This document shows positions 34,794-46,792 of a stretch of DNA of 64,000 nt, in pieces. Every line of letters starts with the position of its first letter. The stretch's first letter is position 1. Both the position numbers and the translations under genes were made by a program. Below the pieces are notes generated by a model. The model was not told the DNA's origin, searched no databases, and saw only the letters and a program-made list of their open reading frames with translations. Source of the DNA: Cryptomeria japonica (taxonomy: Eukaryota > Streptophyta > Pinopsida > Cupressales > Cupressaceae); assembly GCF_030272615.1 (NCBI RefSeq), contig NC_081410.1, forward strand, positions 117,311,140 through 117,375,139. Reading direction: 5' to 3'.

Positions 34794-36478
34794 TGTTGGA
34801 TTGTTGTCATTGACAAAACCAGTCAATCTAGAAAATTGGTATATGTGCTAAGGTTTGTCATTGGTGTCCAACACTTGCTGGTGAAGACACTAACCGGTGA
34901 AGTGGTATAGGTAGAGTGGTGTTGCTTTTTAGTAAGCAATAGTGAATGGAAACAACATTGGTATTGAATGATCAAAGGTTACTCAACCTCAAGGAAAGAT
35001 AAATTAAGTCAACCGATCTATCATTCAGGAAGACCGGTCACTTTGGTGATGGTGAAGTAACAAAAGGTGACTCGGGCAAGAAAACGTGTTTGCTCTAACC
35101 AACTGGTAACTCACTGGTAAACATGGGAAGAGACTTGGTGCTAGCACAACAAACTGGCAATCAAAGGATGAGCCGGTAATATAAGAAGTGCAGTTGCATG
35201 CCGGTACACCGGTATGACAGAAGGAAGACAGGTGATCACCATAAATCAAGGAGCAGTGATTGGTTATTCAGTTGCAGTGGCAAAGGATGAGTTGGTAAAC
35301 TTGTGTCTACGCCAAAACATTTGCTGGTAGGGTTAACTTTCAGTTATCATGTAGTTAAGCATGATTACATGCGGATTTTCTAGTTCGCATTTATTTGGCT
35401 GAACATGACTCAGAAGTTTCTATCTTTGGGAGATGCGGTGGTAGAATTGGTTGAACACTTGGCGGAATTGCTATAAGGCACACAAAGAAAGAGTGGGAGA
35501 TTTTGAAATTGAAATCTTCTGAAATCCTTGATTAGTTCGATTGAGGATATGCCTGAAGGTGTTGACAGAAAATGTATAAAGAGTTATTGAGCTCTTTTAG
35601 AAGTTTTGACCGTGAAATTTGAAACAAGGAAATCTTGTTGAAGGTGATCCAAGGTGAAGAGAAGAGTGAGAGGAAGTGCTAAGAGGTGTTAGCATAGTTG
35701 AGTGTGTGTGTGAGGTAGACCGTCTGAGTGCAGAGCCGAAGGATAGAGAATCGGCTGAGTGCAAAGCCGAAGGACAAAACCGGTTGAGGGCAGAGTTGAA
35801 GGACAGAGGATCGGCAGAGTGCAGAGCCGAAGGTCAGAAGACTGACAGAGTGCAGTGCTGAGGGATAGGTGACCGACTGAGTGAATAGTCAAAGGTGTAA
35901 GAAGGAAACTGGTTCTATGCAGAGAAGACACAACCTGCGTGTATTGAGTGGGATGCATATTGAGATCTGATCAAGCTATCAGTAGCTAATTCAACAGGTC
36001 ATCCATATGTTGCTTTCTAACAACTGCAACATAAATCCCTTAACTGGGTGGACTTTAATAGGTCTTTATTGTAAAATCCCTTAACCGGGTAACATCTTAA
36101 CTAATGTTATAGGTCCTCTAACTAGGCTACCTTTAACAGGGTAAAGGCACTAACCAGCCTTGATAAAAATCCCTTAACCGAGTGGCACGTAATAGTGTTT
36201 TTGTAATCTCCTATCAGGGATGGCTCCTAACTGGGCATACTCCAGAAGAGTGCAAATTTTGTGAGTTCCTACTCACACCATTGTTTTCTCCCTATTGGGT
36301 TTCCACGAGATAACTCCTTGGTGTCACTGTCAACTTTTCATGCTTGCATATTTTACTTCAGTGATTAAGTATATTGTTGGATCTTAGATGATTGAAGATT
36401 TAAGATAAAATTTAAATTGAGAAAATTTGTTTGAGTGTTGATTCACCCCTCCCCTCTCTAAAGTGATTGGGACAAACA
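34794..36478 (+). repeat. 5' LTR of copia element A
   Basis: 1685 bp, starts TGTTGGATTGTTGTCATTG and ends GGGACAAACA just before the PBS. Contains the ACCGGT-rich front half, the 32-bp minisatellite at 35720-35910 and the CCCTTAACCGGGT array at 36030-36230. Confidence 0.93.
35720..35910. repeat. Minisatellite inside the copia LTR, about six 29-33-bp units
   Basis: Unit consensus GACTGAGTGCAGAGCCGAAGG followed by ACAGAGAATCG. The same array is in the 3' LTR (41905-42090), in copy B (59185-59345, about one unit shorter) and in the 15338-16984 LTR (16258-16410). Confidence 0.85.
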
Positions 36479-36480
36479 AT

Positions 36481-36492
36481 TGGTATCAGAGC
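36481..36492 (+). promoter_or_regulatory. Primer-binding site, initiator tRNA-Met type
   Basis: TGGTATCAGAGC, the standard plant copia PBS complementary to the 3' end of initiator tRNA-Met, two bases after the LTR end. Confidence 0.95.
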
Positions 36493-36544
36493 ATCAGGTC
36501 CCTAGAATCAGATGAAGCTTAACCAACTTAGGGAGAGATCCAAG

Positions 36545-37906
36545 ATGATGTGTAAGGAGGGCCCTAAGATCTCTAAGGAGAACTACACCTTATGGTGTGG
36601 AAGAATGAAACTATATTTAAGATCCCTAGGTGAACACTACTAGAACCATGTGATCACATAATACAATGAACCTTCAGGGACTCTTACTCTGGACCAGATA
36701 AAGGAAAGGAAAGATAATATTGTTGTTATGGATCTGATTGTTAGCACTCTTTCAGATAATGAATTTGTTGAAGTACAAGATTTGAAAACAACTTTTCAGA
36801 TATGGAATAAGTTGAAGACAGTCTATGGGGGAGATCCCCATGTTCAAAAGGCCAAAGTAGACAGCCTGAGAGGAAAATATGATGAGATGAGAATGCAGGA
36901 AAGTGAAAACATAGAGCAATACAGTAAGAGGATAAAGGATGTAGTAAACTCCATTAAAAGTGCAGGAGGAAAACTCGAGGAGGATGATGTGGTTAGCAAA
37001 ATCCTGATAACTCTGCTACCACAACATGACATAAGGGTCTCTGCTATCCAGGAACTTAGATCCTTGGGAACAATCAATGTAACTCTTGAATCACTGATTG
37101 GTAAGTTGACCGCTTTTGAATTGAGCAATTATGAAAACAACATACCAAAGATTGATGTTGCTTTCAAAGCATCCATGATGCGTACGCCCACAAGGAGAAG
37201 GAAAGAAATTGGTAGTAGCTCTACTACCAGAACCGATCATTCCCATGAGAGTGACAATCTGCTCTCTGAGGAACAGGAGCAAGACAAAATTGAAGCTCTA
37301 CTAGCAAGAAGATTGCCAAGAGGTAAAGGTAAATTCAAAGGTAAATTACGCTTAAAGTGCTTCTCCTGTAATAAGATAGGTCATATTGCTTCAAGATGCC
37401 CTGACAATGATAGAGACAGGAAGAACAATTTCAGAAGTTACAGGGACAAGAGAAAAAAGGAATGTTATCTTGCAGAAGAAGGAGTCACTGATGAAGAATC
37501 AGAGAGATTTGATGAAGATGGCATTGCTTTTGTGGTAGTAAAAGAGGACAACACAGAGGAAGGAGATATGGCATTTATTTCTAGCACAAACTGGTGTGGA
37601 GAATGGGTGATTGACAGTGGCTATGCTCATCACACGACCGGTGATAAAAGTAAATTCCTCAGCATGGAGGATTGCAATGGAGGAACAGTGAGGTTTGGAA
37701 ATGATACCCCATGTGCAGTAAGAGGTAAGGGGTTTATAGCCTTGAATGATAAGACAAATTGTTATGATGTCTTTTGGGTAGAAAGATTAAAGTATAGCTT
37801 GTTAAGTGTTGAACAACTTAACAATAAAGGATACCGGTTAGAGTTCAATGAAGGGATATGTAAAATAAATGACAAATCTGGAAGTCTAATTGTCACTGGT
37901 AAATAG
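36545..37906 (+). pseudogene. Copia gag and protease
   Basis: Starts MMCKEGPKISKENYTLWCGR. Two stops follow (TAG at 36641, TAA at 36659), where copy B has TGG and GAA. From 36728 the frame is open: gag core LKTTFQIWNKLKTVYGGDPH and EQYSKRIKDVVNSIKSAGG, zinc knuckle CFSCNKIGHIASRC at about 37358-37400, then the protease site WVIDSGYAHHTTGDKSKF. It ends with TAG TGA at 37904-37909, directly before the pre-integrase segment. The DSG site and the knuckle are intact. Confidence 0.9.
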
Positions 37907-37918
37907 TGAAGAGGCAAT

Positions 37919-38974
37919 TTGTTTCATCTAGACACTATCATAGGTAATTGTCTAGTGGCTAAGGTAGAAGATAACTGGTTGTGGCACAAAAGATTGTGTC
38001 ATGTTAATTTTGATAGCATAGCTAAAGTCAGTAAGGCAAAATCTGTTAGAGGTATGCCTGACATAGTAAAACTTGAAAATGCTATGTGCAAAGAGTGTCA
38101 ACTAGGAAAGTTGACCGGGTCTAGTTTCAGCAGTAAAAATTTCTCATCTGAAAGTGTGTTGGACTTAGTTCACATAGACCTATGTGGTCCCATGAGAACC
38201 AAGAGTTTCTATGGAGACTGGTATTTTATGTTATTTGTGGATGACTTCTCAAGAATGATGTGGGTTGTATTCTTAAAAGAAAAATCAGAAGCTTTTCACA
38301 TGTTTAAGGTGTTTAAGGCTCGAGTAGAAAGAGGAATTGGTAAGAATCTGAAGTGCCTAAAATCAGATAGAGGAGGAGAGTTCACCTCTCAAGAGTTCAT
38401 GAGCGACTGCGAGGAACAAGGAATCATGAGACAAATGTTTGCACCCAGAACACCTCAGCAGAATGGAGTTGCTGAAAGAAGAAGCAAAACTCTCATTGAT
38501 TGTGCCAGAACTCTAATGATATAGAAGGATATCCCACATACCTTCTGGAGAGAAGCAATAAGAACTACTATAAACACTCTGAACTAGATGCAGGTAAAGA
38601 AGGGGACAAACAAAACTCCTTATGAATTATGGAGTGGTTACTCACCTAATGTTTGTTATTTCAAAGTATTTGGAAGCAGGTGCTATATCAAAAGGAAAGA
38701 GTACATTGGAAAATTTGATCCCAAGAGTGATGAGGTAACCTTCTTAGGTTACTCAACAAAGGGCAAGGCATACCAGTGTCTAAACAAAAGGACCCGTAAG
38801 ATTGTGGAAAGTGCAAATGTCAGAGTAGATGAGTACTCTGAGAAAAATGAACAGGACAGTAAGAGTGAACCAGAGGACTATAAAGGGTTTGAGTACAATG
38901 TATCGATGGAACCTACTGAAGAAGATCCTGTTGAAGCGGCAAATGAAGAAGCCCGTGAAATAGAACCTACATAA
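37919..38974 (+). pseudogene. Copia integrase
   Basis: In the 201-residue frame at 37919-38524, the GAG-pre-integrase zinc site His23, His28, Cys57, Cys60 is complete. The catalytic triad is complete: Asp87 (HIDLCGPM), Asp150 (KSDRGGEF), Glu186 (QNGVAERRSK), with the last two 36 apart. Stops at 38522 and 38585 interrupt the part after the core. The frame resumes with NKTPYELWSGYSPNVCYFKV and FLGYSTKGKAYQ, and ends at TAA 38972. Confidence 0.92.
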
Positions 38975-39163
38975 CCGGTAGAAGAAGCTCCAAGGAATGA
39001 ACCGGTATTGGATAAATATGTCAGAAATAATCACTCTACAAAAGATATCATCGGTGGCAAGGATGCAAGAGTTCTAACTAGAAGAAGAGCAAGAGAGAAT
39101 GAGTGTATGCTCTCCATTTTTGAGCCCGAAACAACAAAGGAGGCTCTGAAAGATGATGACTAG

Positions 39164-39900
39164 ATCAAAGCCATGGAAGAAGAACTGGAGCAAATAGAGA
39201 AAAATGATACATGGACTCTAGTACCCAAATCGTAAAATAAAAATGTAATAGGCACCAAGTGGGTGTTCGGAAATAAGATGGATGAAACCGGTAAGGTAAT
39301 AAGAAAAAAGGCAAGATTAGTCTATAGGGGCTATGCTCAAGAAGAAGGTTTGGACTATGGAGAAACCTTTGCACCGGTAGCTAGACTGGAAGGGGTCAAA
39401 ATTCTACTGGCCTATGTTGCTTATAAAAGGTTTAAAGTATACCAAATGGATGTCAAATCGACATTCTTAAATGGGGTGTTAGAGGAAGAAGTATACATAG
39501 AGCAACCGAAAGGGTTTACATCTGAAGATGGGAGGAATATGGTATGCAGATTGCAGAAGGCTTTGTATGGGCTAAAACAAGCACCGAGAGCTTGGTATGA
39601 GAGGTTACACTCATATCTGCTAAGCATTGGGTTCAAAAGAACCAGTGATAACAGTAACCTGTATTTGAAGAGTGGAGCTGAAGGCAAACACCTAATTACT
39701 GAGATCTTTGTAGATGACATCATCTTTGGGGGAGATGATGAGATGAGCAGAAGCTTTGTAGGACAAATGCAACAAGAATTTGAGATGTCCATGATTAGTG
39801 AGATTAAGTTCTTTATTGGCCTACAAGTCTCTCAATTAAAGAATGACATCTTTATCAGTTAGACTAAGTACATAAGAGAAATTCTTAAGACTTTCGGAAT
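39164..39900 (+). pseudogene. Copia reverse transcriptase
   Basis: EELEQIEKNDTWTLVPK leads in. After TAA at 39233 come [75 protein letters not shown] and the catalytic [11 protein letters not shown]. The stop at 39860 falls in IFISQTKY-like sequence where copia elements have Gln. The F-VDD form instead of Y-VDD is a small deviation. All RT blocks are in one frame. Confidence 0.93.
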
Positions 39901-39989
39901 GGAAGATTGCAAACTTGTTGGAACTCCAATGGTTATAGGTTGCAAGCTATCTGAACATGATGAGGCTGAAGAAGTGAATGGGACACTTT

Positions 39990-40655
39990 ACCAGTCCATG
40001 ATCGGTAAATTGCAGTATGCAATACATAGCAGACTGGACACAACACAAGCTGTTGGCTTGGTTGCCAGATTTTTTTGCAAATCCGAAAGAAACTCACATG
40101 ATGGCAATCAAAAGAATATTCAAATACCTAATGGGGACTGATGAGTATGGTCTCTGGTATCCACACAAAGGAGACTTTAGTTTAAGTGTCTTCATAGATT
40201 CAGATTGGGCTAGAAACATCGATGACAAGAAGAGCACAAGTGGAGGAGCATTCTTTCTTGGAGAAAGGATTGTATCTTGGACAAGTAAGAAAGAAAACTG
40301 CATATCTCAATCTACAGCTGAGGCTGAGTATGTAGCAGCTGCAATTAACTTCACATAGATAATTTGGATCAAGTAACTACTGGAAGGAATTCAAGAAAAA
40401 GTGGGGACCGGTAGTGATTCATTGTGACAACACCAGTGCCATTGACATATTTAAGAACCCAATGATGCACTCCAAAACAAAGCATATAGCCATCAAAGAT
40501 CACTATCTAAGGGAACAAGTTCAAGAAAAGGAAGTGATGTTGGAATACATACCAACAAAAGAGCAGGTGGCTGATATATTCACCAAGCCACTATAGAAGG
40601 ACACCTTTGACTATCTCAGAGGTAAGCTGGGGGTTATGCCCCTCCATTCAGTAAA
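39990..40655 (+). pseudogene. Copia RNase H
   Basis: In three frames: MIGKLQYAIHSRLD, then SVFIDSDWARNIDDKKSTSG (first Asp), QSTAEAEYVAA (Glu), IHCDNTSAIDIFKN (Asp), and HIAIKDHYLREQV up to DIFTKPL with TAG at 40594. DYLRGKLGVMPLHSVK follows the stop. Frame changes lie at about 40020-40140 and about 40400. Catalytic positions are readable. Confidence 0.88.
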
Positions 40656-40961
40656 GTAAGCAAATAGGGGTCTACATCAATCTGGTATGATTTCAAGTTT
40701 TTCAAATGAAAACAACTAGATTGATGAGTGTGGACTACTCCGGTTAGGGGGAGCAGTCTTGTAAGTGTTCAGAATGGACTCTTTGGCATTGTTGTCAAAG
40801 GGGGAGATATGTTTAGAGTGTTTGTTAGAGTGTTTGAGCATTGGCATATATCAATGAAAAGGGGAGATATTCATCACTTAGGGCAGAATGACTGGATTGT
40901 TACAGAGATGAAGAAACGTGCATCTAATTAGCCAAATTTTGAAGTGTTTGCCATCAATTCC

Positions 40962-40972
40962 AAAGGGGAGAT
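40962..40972 (+). promoter_or_regulatory. Polypurine tract of copia element A
   Basis: AAAGGGGAGAT directly before the 3' LTR start at 40973. A longer relative, AAGGGGGAGAT, occurs at 40798. These tracts prime plus-strand DNA synthesis. Confidence 0.85.
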
Positions 40973-42662
40973 TGTTTGATTGTTGGCATCGACAAAACCG
41001 ATCAGTCTAGAAAACTGGTATATGTGCTAAGGTTTGTCATTGATGTCCAACACTTACCGGTGAAGACACTAATCGGTGAAGTGGTATAGGTAGAGTGGTG
41101 TTGCTTTTCAGTAAGCAATAGTGAATGGAAACAACATTGGTATTGAATGATCAAAGGTTACTTCAGCTAAAGGAAAGATAAATTAAGTCAACCAATCTAT
41201 CATTCAGGAAGATCAGTCACTTTAGTGATGGTGAAGTCACAAAAGGTGACTTAGGCAAGAAAACTTGTTTGCTCTAACCAACCGGTAACTCACTGGTAAA
41301 TAGGGGAAGAGACTTGGTGCTAGCACAACAAACCGGCAATCAAAGGATGAACCGGTAATATAAGAAGTGTAGTTGCATACCAGTACACCGGTATGACAGA
41401 AGGAAGATAGGTGATCACCATAAATCTAAGAGCATTGATCAGTTATTTAGTTGCGGTGGCAAAGGATGAGTTGGTAAGCTTGTGTCTATGCCAAAACATT
41501 TGTTGGTAAGGTTAACTTTCAGTTATCACACAGTCAAGCATGATTACATGCGGATTTTTTGGTACACATTTATTTGGCTGAACAAAACTCAGAAGTTTCT
41601 ATCTTTGGGAGATGCGGTGGTAGAATTGGTTGAACACTTGGCGGAATTGCTATAAGGCGCACAAAGAAAGAGTGGGAGATTTTGAAATTGAAATCTTCTG
41701 AAATCCTTGATTAGTTCGATTGAGGATATGCCTGAAGGTGTTGATAGAAAATGTATAAAGAGTTCTTGAGCTCTTTCATAAATTTTTTATCATGAAATTT
41801 GAAACAAGGAAATCTTGTTGAAGGCGATCCAAGGTGAAGAGCAGAGCGAGAGGATGTGCTAAGAGGTGTTAGCACAGTTGAGTGTGTGTGTGTGAGGTAG
41901 ACCAGCTGAGTGCAGAGCCGAAGGATAGAGAACCGACTGAGTGCAAAGCTGAAGGATAGAGAACCAGCTAAGGGCAGAGCCAAAGGACAGAGGATTGACA
42001 GAGTGCAGAGCCGAAGGTCAGAAGACCGACAGAGTGGAGTACCGAGGGATAGGTGACCGACTGAGTGAATAGCCGAAGGTTTAAGAAGGAAACCCATGTT
42101 GTGCAAAGAAGACACAACCAGTGTGTATTAAGTGGGATGCATATTGAGATCTGATCAAGCTATCAGTAGCTAATTCAATAGATCATCCATTTGTTGCTTT
42201 CTAACAACTGCAACATAAATCCCTTAACTGGGTGGACTTTAACAGGTCCCTATTGTAAAATCCCTTAACTGGGTAATGTATTAACTAATGTTCTAAGTCC
42301 TCTAACTAGGCTACCTTTAACAGGGTAAAGGCACTAACCAACCTTGATAAAAATCCCTTAACCGGGTGGCACCTAATAGTGTCTTTGTAATCTTCTAACA
42401 GGGATGTCTCTTAACCGGGTGTACTCCAGAAGAGTGCAAATTTTGTGAGTTCCTAATCACACTGTGGTTTTCTCCCTATTGGGTTTCCACAAGATTACTC
42501 CTTGGTGTCACTGTCAACTTTTCATGCTTGCATATTTTACTTCTGTGATTAAGTATATTATTGGATCTTAGATGAATGGAGATTTAAGATAAAAGTTAAA
42601 TTGAGAAAATTTGTTTAAGTGTTGATTCACCCCTCCCCTCTCAGCGCCAGTTGGGACTAATA
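40973..42662 (+). repeat. 3' LTR of copia element A
   Basis: 1690 bp, TGTTTGATTGTTGGCATCG to GGGACTAATA, followed by the GTTTG duplication. Carries the same two internal arrays as the 5' LTR. Confidence 0.93.
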
Positions 42663-42799
42663 GTTTGGGTATGTTATCTATACCATATCTATGAGTACCA
42701 TATTGAATATCTGATATGTGGTTCATGTAGCTAGATGGGAAAAGTACCCAACAACTCTATTATCCACATAATCACAGTTTGTAAAATCTTCCACTTGTG

Positions 42800-44090
42800 C
42801 TTTGGTGCTCATGGTTGATTTTTTTCTTGTGAGGGCCAAGAAAGCATATTGGCAGCCTCCTTTTTATGTACACCAATTGGAATTTCTGCAAGGACTCATT
42901 CTATTATTGTGCCTTGTTTGTTTCAATGTTCTACTTGAGATATCGAAGGTTTCGTTTCTTGTGGTGTGTTATCTTCATACAACCTTTTGTTGTAGGTGCA
43001 ATAATCTATTCCAGTGCTAGGAAACATCTACAACCGATAGCATACACCTCTTTATTTGAGTAATGTGTCTGTAGCATAGTTAGAGGCATCAACCTCCACT
43101 TAAAAGGTCTGTCGTATATCTGGTGGATCATGAACTGGGTCTTGTTTTATTCTTCAATTGAGTTCTTCAAGTGCTTGTTGTTGTTCCTTCTTGTCATTTT
43201 TCAGGCCATGATAAGCAGATTCTGGTCTCAGAAACTGAGTCCTAAAAATAGGTAGCTTAAAACACAAAAATTTCAATCAAAACATAAATTTCTTAATATG
43301 CTAATCGACAAACATGAACTACTAAAAATATGTACAACAAATTCACAGTATTGAACTCTCAAACCAATTGTATTCTCTTTAAATCTGAAAGGAAATTCAC
43401 TACATGGGAATGCAATTTTAGAAAAGAGTCTTTGTTCATCATAATTAAAATTAGAATATACACCATTTACTTAGACAAGTTTACTAAGAATCTAACTTAG
43501 AGAATTTTGTCTAATCAATCAATCTAGTCTAACAGCTAGTAACTCCCAATCAACGTTGTCGAGGCCAAGTCACATCCATAAATCACTTGAGTCTCAAATA
43601 GTTAATAGGATGTTAATCTCAAAATAAGGCTTTCTAAATAGCTGGGCTTTATTCTCCTATATAATTGTATACCCTTCATGTTGATCTTGCAGCTGTGCAC
43701 GGGTTTGGATCTACTGTTGTCACTGTTGTTCTTTCACTATGAGAAGACTAAACAACTCAAGGTGAAAACTCTTAACGCATCTCACAAATTTTAAGTGGAT
43801 GTGAGAGAATGTAAGGGTGCTGCAATTTGAGAAAGGAACAATTTTCCTATTTGTTGGGTAATCATGAAACTCACAATTCTTACAATTGACATACAATTGA
43901 TTGTTCTTTTGCATCTTTATTACTAGTTGAGGATGGTGCATACTAGTCCCATGTGCCATTATTCTTTGGGATGAGTACAATTTCTGATCTACATGGGAGA
44001 GTGTTTGGGATGACCACTTGCTTTAACCATTTGTAGAAAATACTTCTTGATCTTTTCCTTTTCAATAATTGATTGGTAGTAATGTTTAAT
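42800..44090 (-). pseudogene. Fragments of a minus-strand gypsy RT and RNase H
   Basis: On the minus strand, 44090-43970 reads QVVIPNTLPCRSEIVLIPKN followed by NGTW, the start of gypsy RT (the region before the first catalytic block). At about 43215-43050, ALEELN, then IKQDPVHDPPDIRQTF and VEVDASNYATDTLL, is the RT-RNase H connection and start of RNase H, with its Asp kept. The catalytic RT core between them is missing or unreadable. Order on the minus strand is correct for one decayed element with an internal deletion. Confidence 0.6.
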
Positions 44091-44112
44091 AACTCAGAGT
44101 GGAGTTCATATT

Positions 44113-45150
44113 TGTAATATCCCCATTTGAAATGGGATTTAATAATAAATAATGATAATAAACTAAAATATAAAAATAAAGAAAAATAAAACATAATATA
44201 ATTAAACGTTAATTAAGTTTAATGAATGGTCAAAAGGCATGAAATAAAGTGTTATGGGTCATGACTATCAAAGGATTAAAGGTATAAAGGGAATAAAGGA
44301 ATCAACCAACCAAGGAATGATCCATACGTCAATCAATAATCAATCAATGAAGAAGCAAATAATCGAACAATCAATTTGGGAACTGAATTATTATTCTCAA
44401 AAGGCAGCAATGAAGGCTGGTGACTCATTTCTTTTGAATTATGGCGACTCTTCCAAGAAATGGATATAAGGGGCAAATTAGTTCATTGACAAGCAACCAA
44501 TCAATCGGCAATTCACCTTGGAATCAAGCAAACAAACAATTCAGCAATCAAGAAATAAATCAGTCAAACATTCAATCAAAGAATCAGCCTTGAATTTGAG
44601 GATGTGATCTGCAAATAAGGAGGATGAAACCCCTCCCAAGTTCATAAAGGGACTTAAGGACGAAAACCCTTATTTCTTCTTATCAAGCTTGGATGAAAAC
44701 CCAAAAGCTTTGAAGGACAATCATCCTCCAAGGTTGAACAAAGAGTTTAAGGACGAAAACCCTTAAATACTCTTGGCAAGTTAAGGACAAAAACCCTTAA
44801 TTTTGTCACTGCTGAGTTAGGGACGAAAAACTCTGATTGAGGAGATTTGAAAGCATTTCCAAATAATTCAAGTTATGATTGATTTTCATAATTATGTCAT
44901 GAAATTATTAATCTAAATACTATAACAAATTCTTAATATTTGACAAAGCCATTATTGTCAAGGTTTGGAGGAGAATTATTGTAGAAAATCAAGATAAGTT
45001 TTATTTTCAAAATTATTGCATCATAAGTTTTAATCTAAATATTCTAATAAAATTTCATCATTTTAGATAAAGTTGTTTATAAATATAATGCAATTTTCAT
45101 TTTAAGTTGGAATTATGATTTCAAGGCAAAAATAGAAAATGTCGCAGAAA
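44113..45150 (+). repeat. LTR-like sequence beginning TGTAATATCCCC
   Basis: The start resembles gypsy LTRs beginning TGTAATACCC (compare the minus-strand start at 12726). At 44630-44835 a short word close to AAGGACGAAAACCCTTAA recurs about five times. No partner LTR or target duplication was found, so this is a candidate solo or truncated LTR. Confidence 0.35.
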
Positions 45151-45204
45151 GGGACATTATGATATTCAACCATCCTGTTTGGTGGAATTCCTTTAGGTGA
45201 GTGT

Positions 45205-45350
45205 AAAAATTCCTTTAATGCATCAATAATACTTTCTAGTTTGCACTTGTGACCTCAATAACACTTTCTACTTTCTAGTTTCAATAATACTTTCTACTTT
45301 CTAGTTTGCATCAATAATACTTTCTAGTTTGCACTTGTGCATCAATAATA
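45205..45350. repeat. Short tandem repeats of CATCAATAATACTTTCTAGT type
   Basis: The words AATAATACTTTCTAGTTTGC and CAATAACACTTTCTACTTTC alternate five or more times. They may be a slipped tail of the adjacent SINE-like unit, which runs toward this repeat on the minus strand. Confidence 0.7.
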
Positions 45351-45351
45351 G

Positions 45352-45458
45352 GCCAAAGTCGATAAGGTTTACATACCCTACCCCCTTGTGGGATTTGAAC
45401 TTGTGACCTCTCTTTCAAGAGCACAAGTTCTCTACCACTAGGCCAACTCAAGTTGTAC
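45352..45458 (-). repeat. tRNA-derived SINE-like element
   Basis: The minus strand contains TTGGCCTAGTGGTAGAG (A box TGGCCTAGTGG, matching TGGCNNAGTGG) and, about 35 bp later, AAGTTCAAATCCC (B box). The spacing is right for a tRNA-type internal Pol III promoter. The downstream part (GGGTAGGGTATGTAAACCTT) is not tRNA, as in SINEs. It could also be a decayed tRNA gene, but cloverleaf pairing is not evident. Confidence 0.6.
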
Positions 45459-45549
45459 AAATATATAAGGTTTTTATTTAATAAATAATAAATAAATATA
45501 GTAAAAAAATGTATCTAATATCTATTAATCTAAACATAAATAATTTTTA

Positions 45550-46449
45550 GTATCTAATATATACATACATATGTATATGTATGTATATACATATACATAT
45601 ACATATGTATATGTATATATATATATATGTGTATACATATATATACATATACATATGTATATGTATATATCTATATGTATACATATGTATATGTATATGT
45701 ATACATATGTATACATATACATATACATATGTATATGTATGTATATACATATACATATACATATGTATATGTATATATATATATATGTGTATACATATAT
45801 ATACATATACATATGTATATGTATATATCTATATGTATACATATGTATATGTATATGTATACATATGTATATGTATATGTATACATATGTATACATATAC
45901 ATATGCATATGTATACATATACATATGTATATGTATACATATGTATACATATGTATACATATACATATGTATATGTATACATATGCATATGTATATACAT
46001 ATACATATGCATATGTATATAGATATATATGTATATATATATATGTATACATATATATATATATGTATACATACATATATATATATGTATACATACATAT
46101 ATATCTATATATGTATCTATATATATACATATGTATATATATATGTATATATATACATACATATGTATATATATATGTATATATACATATGTATATATAT
46201 GTATATATATACATCTATATATATACATATATATACATACATATATACATATGTATATACATATATATACATATGTATATATACATATATATATACATAT
46301 ATACATACATATATATATATACATATGTATATATATATACATACATATATATATGTATATATATATACATATGTATATATATATGTATGTATATATGTAT
46401 ATATACATATGTATATATATATATATACATATGTATATATATATGTATG

Positions 46450-46528
<79 letters not shown>

Positions 46529-46690
46529 GTAGATACATATACATATGTACATGTAGATACATATACATATACATATATATATGTATATACATATACATAT
46601 ACATGTATATACATATACATATACATGTATATACATATACATGTATATACATATACATATACATATATATATACATATACATACATATAC

Positions 46691-46723
<33 letters not shown>

Positions 46724-46738
46724 TATATATATATACAC

Positions 46739-46792
<54 letters not shown>

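Larger units (their letters stand above)
34794..42662 (+). mobile_element. Complete Ty1/copia element, TSD GTTTG
   Basis: 5' LTR 34794-36478, PBS 36481-36492, gag-pol 36545-40655, polypurine tract 40962-40972, 3' LTR 40973-42662. GTTTG is at 34789-34793 and 42663-42667. Integrase precedes RT, the Ty1/copia order. The single gag-pol frame is kept for 3.4 kb with about ten stops, then two frame changes in RNase H. The last 3' LTR bases are TA rather than CA. The LTRs differ by roughly 7 percent in the first 220 bp by eye. Confidence 0.96.
32189..42667 (+). repeat. Segmental duplication, copy A
   Basis: From CGACATTATATTATAATAATTG onward this matches 49031-49474 and then, after the Helitron in the other copy, 56224-60359. 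It covers a SINE-like unit, two NBP35 exons, a copia gag relic, a microsatellite and a copia element with the same GTTTG insertion site. Copy B is cut by a nested element at 60361, so the right end of the duplicated block is not visible; 42667 is only the end of the copia insertion. Confidence 0.85.
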
